Below, in pieces: positions 60,945 through 64,000 of a stretch of 64,000 nucleotides of DNA. Source of the stretch: Lachnospiraceae bacterium (GTDB taxonomy: Bacteria > Bacillota > Clostridia > Lachnospirales > Lachnospiraceae); assembly GCA_030527645.1 (NCBI GenBank), contig JAUNAJ010000011.1:1-64000 (forward strand), in the 5' to 3' direction. Every line of letters starts with the position of its first letter. The first letter of the stretch is position 1. Under the pieces are notes generated by a model. The model was given only the letters and a program-made list of their open reading frames with translations, did not search any database and had not been told where the DNA came from. Both the position numbers and the translations under genes were made by a program.

Positions 60945-63900
60945 TTATTTATCTGTAATCTCGCTGTGCAGCTGCTGCAGGGATTTTACCTGGCCGTTGC
61001 CATGCTGTCTTACATAGTTGATTCCCTTTGCTGCCGCCAGGCCTGCTGCCATGGTGGTCATGTAAGGAATTTTGTATTTAATAGCAGATTTTCTCAGGTA
61101 GGAGTCATCCATCTTGGATTCTTTTCCGGATGGTGAGTTGATGATCATTGTCAGCTCGCCGTTTGCCATTGCGTCCTGAATATTCGGACGTCCCTCCTGA
61201 CGCTTCTTAATGGTCTCACACTCAATTCCGTTTGCTCTGAGGGTTGCTGCTGTACCGGAGGTTGCAACGATAGAGAAGCCTGCCTCTACAAAGATCTTCG
61301 CTACATCCACTGCTTCCTCATGGTCTCTGGAATTCACAGAGATCAGAACCTTTCCTCCCAGAGGCAGCTTGGACTGGATCGCCTCCTGTGCCTTGAAGAA
61401 TGCCTCTCCGTAGTAGGTGGAAAGTCCGAGAACCTCACCGGTGGAGCGCATCTCCGGTCCGAGAACCGGGTCAACCTCCTGGAACATATTGAACGGGAAG
61501 GCAGCCTCTTTTACGCCGTAGTAAGGAATATTTTTCTCCTTCAGAGCGGGAACCGGAGACTCTTTTCCGGTCAGCTCTGCAGTAATGATCTCCGTTGCCA
61601 GCGGCACCATACGGATGTTGCAGACCTTGGAAACCAGCGGAACGGTACGGGATGCACGCGGATTGGCCTCCAGTACATAGACTGTATCATTCTCAATGGC
61701 ATACTGCATGTTCATCAGTCCGCGAACGCCCATCTCCTCTGCGATCTTTCTTGTGTATTCCTTGATCAGGGCAACATTTTTCTCAGAGATATGCACGGAG
61801 GGAAGGATGCAGGCGGAATCACCGGAGTGCACACCGGCCAGCTCGATATGCTCCATAACAGCCGGAACAAATGCATGCTTTCCGTCAGAGATCGCGTCGG
61901 ACTCGCACTCGGTTGCGTGGTTCAGGAAACGGTCGATGAGGATCGGACGATCCGGTGTCACGCCTACCGCAGCAAGCATATAGCCTTTCATCGCCTCGTC
62001 GTCGTATACGACCTCCATTCCGCGGCCTCCCAGTACGTAGGAAGGACGAACCATGACAGGATAACCGATCTTGTTGGCAATCTCGATCGCCTCATCAACG
62101 GTGGTCGCCATACCTGCCTCAGGCATCGGAATGCCCAGCTTGTCCATCATGGCACGGAACAGGTCACGATCCTCTGCAAGGTCAATGACCTCAGGAGAGG
62201 TTCCCAGAATGTTCACGCCGTATTTCTTCAGATCTGCCGCCAGATTCAGAGGAGTCTGTCCGCCGAACTGTGCAATCACGCCCAGCGGTTTTTCTTTATG
62301 GTAAATGCTGAGAACATCCTCAAGAGTCAGCGGCTCGAAGTACAGCTTGTCGGAGGTATCGTAGTCGGTAGATACAGTCTCCGGGTTGCAGTTTACGATA
62401 ATGGTCTCAAAGCCCATTTTCTTCAGAGCCAGGGACGCATGAACGCAGCAGTAGTCAAACTCGATACCCTGTCCGATCCTGTTTGGACCGCCGCCCAGGA
62501 TCATGATCTTCTTGTTATCGGAAACCGGATTACTGTCGGTTCCGTTGTAGGTTGAGTAGTAATATGCACTGTCCTTGGTACCGGATACATGCACGCCTTC
62601 CCATACCTCTTCTACTCCCAGTGCAATTCGTTTATTTCTGATCTCTTCTTCAGAAATCTCCAGCAGCTGGCTCAAATACTTATCAGAGAAGCCGTCCTTC
62701 TTTGCCTGGATCAGTGTTTCATCAGAGGGAAGGCTGCCCTTGCTCTCCAGGATCTTATCCTCCAGCTGTGTCAGCTCACGCATCTGCTGAACGAAGTAAG
62801 CTTTTACTGCGGTTGCAGCAAAGATCTCCTCGTCAGTGGCTCCCTTTCTGATTGCCTCATACATCATGAAGTAGCGCTCAGAGGAAGGAGTGTTCAGCTT
62901 CGCAAGCAGCTCCTCTTTTGTCATTTCTCCAAAGTTCTTTGCATGACCGAGACCGTAGCGGCCGTTCTCCAGAGAGCGGATGGCTTTCTGGAAAGCTTCC
63001 TTGAAGTTCTTTCCGATACTCATGACCTCACCAACGGCTCTCATCTGAGTACCCAGCTTATCCTCAACGCCTTTGAACTTCTCAAATGCCCATCTTGCAA
63101 ACTTGATTACAACATAGTCGCCGTCCGGAACATATTTGTCCAGAGTACCGTATTTGCCGCACTCGATGTCCTTCAGAGTAAGACCGCAGGCCAGCATTGC
63201 AGAAACCAGAGCGATCGGGAAGCCGGTTGCCTTGGAGGCCAGTGCAGAGGAACGGGAAGTACGGGGATTGATCTCGATAACAATGATACGATCGGATACA
63301 GGATCGTGAGCAAACTGAACATTGGTTCCGCCGATGACCTGTACCTTGTCAACGATCTTATAGGCCTGCTCCTGCAGACGATCCTGGCACTCCTTGGAAA
63401 TGGTGAGCATTGGTGCTGAACAGAAGGAATCTCCTGTATGCACGCCCAGAGGATCAATGTTCTCGATGAAGCAGACAGAGATCATGTTGCCTTCACAGTC
63501 GCGAACAACCTCTACCTCCAGCTCTTCCCAGCCGAGAATAGACTCCTCAACCAGAACCTGTCCTACCAGAGAAGCCTGCAGACCTCTGGCCATAACCACC
63601 TTCAGCTCGTCCTTATTGTAAACAAGACCGCCGCCGGCACCGCCCATGGTGTAGGCAGGACGAAGAACAACCGGATAGCCCAGCTTATCAGCGATCGCAA
63701 GACCGTCCTCTACAGAATAAGCAACCTCAGAGCGTGCCATCTCGATTCCCAGCTCGTCCATGGTTTTCTTAAACTCAATACGGTCCTCTCCGCGCTCGAT
63801 GGCATCCACCTGCACACCGATGACCTGTACATTGTATTTATCTAATACGCCTTCCTTATAAAGCTCAGAACAAAGGTTCAGTCCGCTCTGACCTCCAAGA

Positions 63901-64000
63901 TTCGGAAGAACTGCATCCGGGCGCTCCTTTGCAATGATCTCCTCCAGACGGTTTACGTTCAGGGGCTCAATGTAGGTAACGTCAGCGATCTCCGGATCAG
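60945..64000 (-). CDS. carB: Carbamoyl-phosphate synthase large subunit (5' partial)
   Basis: CarB makes carbamoyl phosphate for pyrimidines and arginine from bicarbonate, ammonia and two ATP. About 1,017 residues are in the window, and roughly 50 N-terminal residues lie beyond the right edge; an in-frame GTG at 63815 is not the real start. Visible are PNLGGQSGLNLCSELY, the first ATP-grasp domain (RPAYTMGGAGGGLVYN, INPRTSRSSALASKATG), and the oligomerisation domain. The second ATP-grasp has GGGPNRIGQGIEFDYC and RPSYVLGGRGMEVVYD. A C-terminal MGS-like regulatory domain follows. carA is expected just upstream, outside the window. Confidence 0.96.
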   Translation of the reverse strand, partial: DPEIADVTYIEPLNVNRLEEIIAKERPDAVLPNLGGQSGLNLCSELYKEGVLDKYNVQVIGVQVDAIERGEDRIEFKKTMDELGIEMARSEVAYSVEDGLAIADKLGYPVVLRPAYTMGGAGGGLVYNKDELKVVMARGLQASLVGQVLVEESILGWEELEVEVVRDCEGNMISVCFIENIDPLGVHTGDSFCSAPMLTISKECQDRLQEQAYKIVDKVQVIGGTNVQFAHDPVSDRIIVIEINPRTSRSSALASKATGFPIALVSAMLACGLTLKDIECGKYGTLDKYVPDGDYVVIKFARWAFEKFKGVEDKLGTQMRAVGEVMSIGKNFKEAFQKAIRSLENGRYGLGHAKNFGEMTKEELLAKLNTPSSERYFMMYEAIRKGATDEEIFAATAVKAYFVQQMRELTQLEDKILESKGSLPSDETLIQAKKDGFSDKYLSQLLEISEEEIRNKRIALGVEEVWEGVHVSGTKDSAYYYSTYNGTDSNPVSDNKKIMILGGGPNRIGQGIEFDYCCVHASLALKKMGFETIIVNCNPETVSTDYDTSDKLYFEPLTLEDVLSIYHKEKPLGVIAQFGGQTPLNLAADLKKYGVNILGTSPEVIDLAEDRDLFRAMMDKLGIPMPEAGMATTVDEAIEIANKIGYPVMVRPSYVLGGRGMEVVYDDEAMKGYMLAAVGVTPDRPILIDRFLNHATECESDAISDGKHAFVPAVMEHIELAGVHSGDSACILPSVHISEKNVALIKEYTRKIAEEMGVRGLMNMQYAIENDTVYVLEANPRASRTVPLVSKVCNIRMVPLATEIITAELTGKESPVPALKEKNIPYYGVKEAAFPFNMFQEVDPVLGPEMRSTGEVLGLSTYYGEAFFKAQEAIQSKLPLGGKVLISVNSRDHEEAVDVAKIFVEAGFSIVATSGTAATLRANGIECETIKKRQEGRPNIQDAMANGELTMIINSPSGKESKMDDSYLRKSAIKYKIPYMTTMAAGLAAAKGINYVRQHGNGQVKSLQQLHSEITDK

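Noticed and set aside
61320-62555. A 411-codon plus-strand open frame opposite carB
   Set aside because: It is a shadow of the carB coding frame, with no ribosome site and no recognisable domain.
1-64000. A defence, prophage or biosynthetic island
   Set aside because: The gene content is core housekeeping throughout, with no integrase, recombinase, restriction, toxin-antitoxin or synthase genes.

Overview
The window looks like a stretch of a Firmicutes chromosome, most likely an anaerobic gut Clostridia of the Lachnospiraceae type. This is inferred from gene content and layout: SepF/YlmH/YggS division genes, an NfnAB pair typical of strict anaerobes, Rex with glycerol dehydrogenase, RNase G/E beside the paired TIGR03960/TIGR03936 proteins, a YnbB-type PLP enzyme and AGGAGG-like ribosome binding sites. 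All 52 protein genes or gene remnants that I support lie on the minus strand, so transcription runs from high to low coordinates. I saw no tRNA, rRNA, CRISPR array, prophage, integrase or transposase.

Layout, from low to high coordinates. At 32-2179 are a small pyrophosphatase-like protein, a gutted acetyltransferase and a HAD phosphatase fused to a methyltransferase. At 2289-5218 is a complete p-aminobenzoate operon (pabA-pabB-pabC) for folate. At 5470-12640 are rluD, lspA, aroB, ylmH, sepF, yggS, an HlyD-like adaptor and a small P-loop protein. An HMA remnant follows at 12845-13243. At 13549-21952 is the cell-elongation operon radC-mreB-mreC-mreD-PBP2-rodA-dacA. At 22149-26567 are two flavoproteins and a PLP lyase. 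At 26717-34112 are miaB-mutS-mutL-miaA. At 34226-40359 are proA, 5-formyl-THF cyclo-ligase, DUF896, proB, ybeY, phoH, DUF2284 and rlmH. At 40586-42861 is nfnA-nfnB. At 43221-48626 are uppP, ftsK and a zinc-ribbon/TPR protein. At 48811-53112 are yebC, nnrE/D, rex and gldA. At 53351-60612 are a CPBP protease, RNase G/E, the radical-SAM pair and a secreted lysozyme-like protein. carB runs off the right edge.

Most genes are housekeeping. The parts worth a second look are mostly between and inside them. (1) A dispersed 27-bp palindromic repeat occurs as nine units at five loci. Three of the loci lie inside reading frames: the MutL linker and the C-termini of the zinc-ribbon protein and the TIGR03960 radical-SAM protein. 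(2) A second, looser repeat with the core CCCGTGAACAG sits in at least six intergenic spots. (3) Two LexA-type boxes overlap a divergent promoter pair before aroB. (4) Several proteins keep a fold but lack usual key residues: a UppP without its Glu and Arg motifs, an MreB with an altered phosphate loop, and an NlpC/P60-like domain with the catalytic Cys and His replaced.

Starts were moved from the longest reading frame where a ribosome binding site, an overlap or family length argued for it; these choices are noted in the entries. All family assignments come from reading motifs by eye, without database searches.
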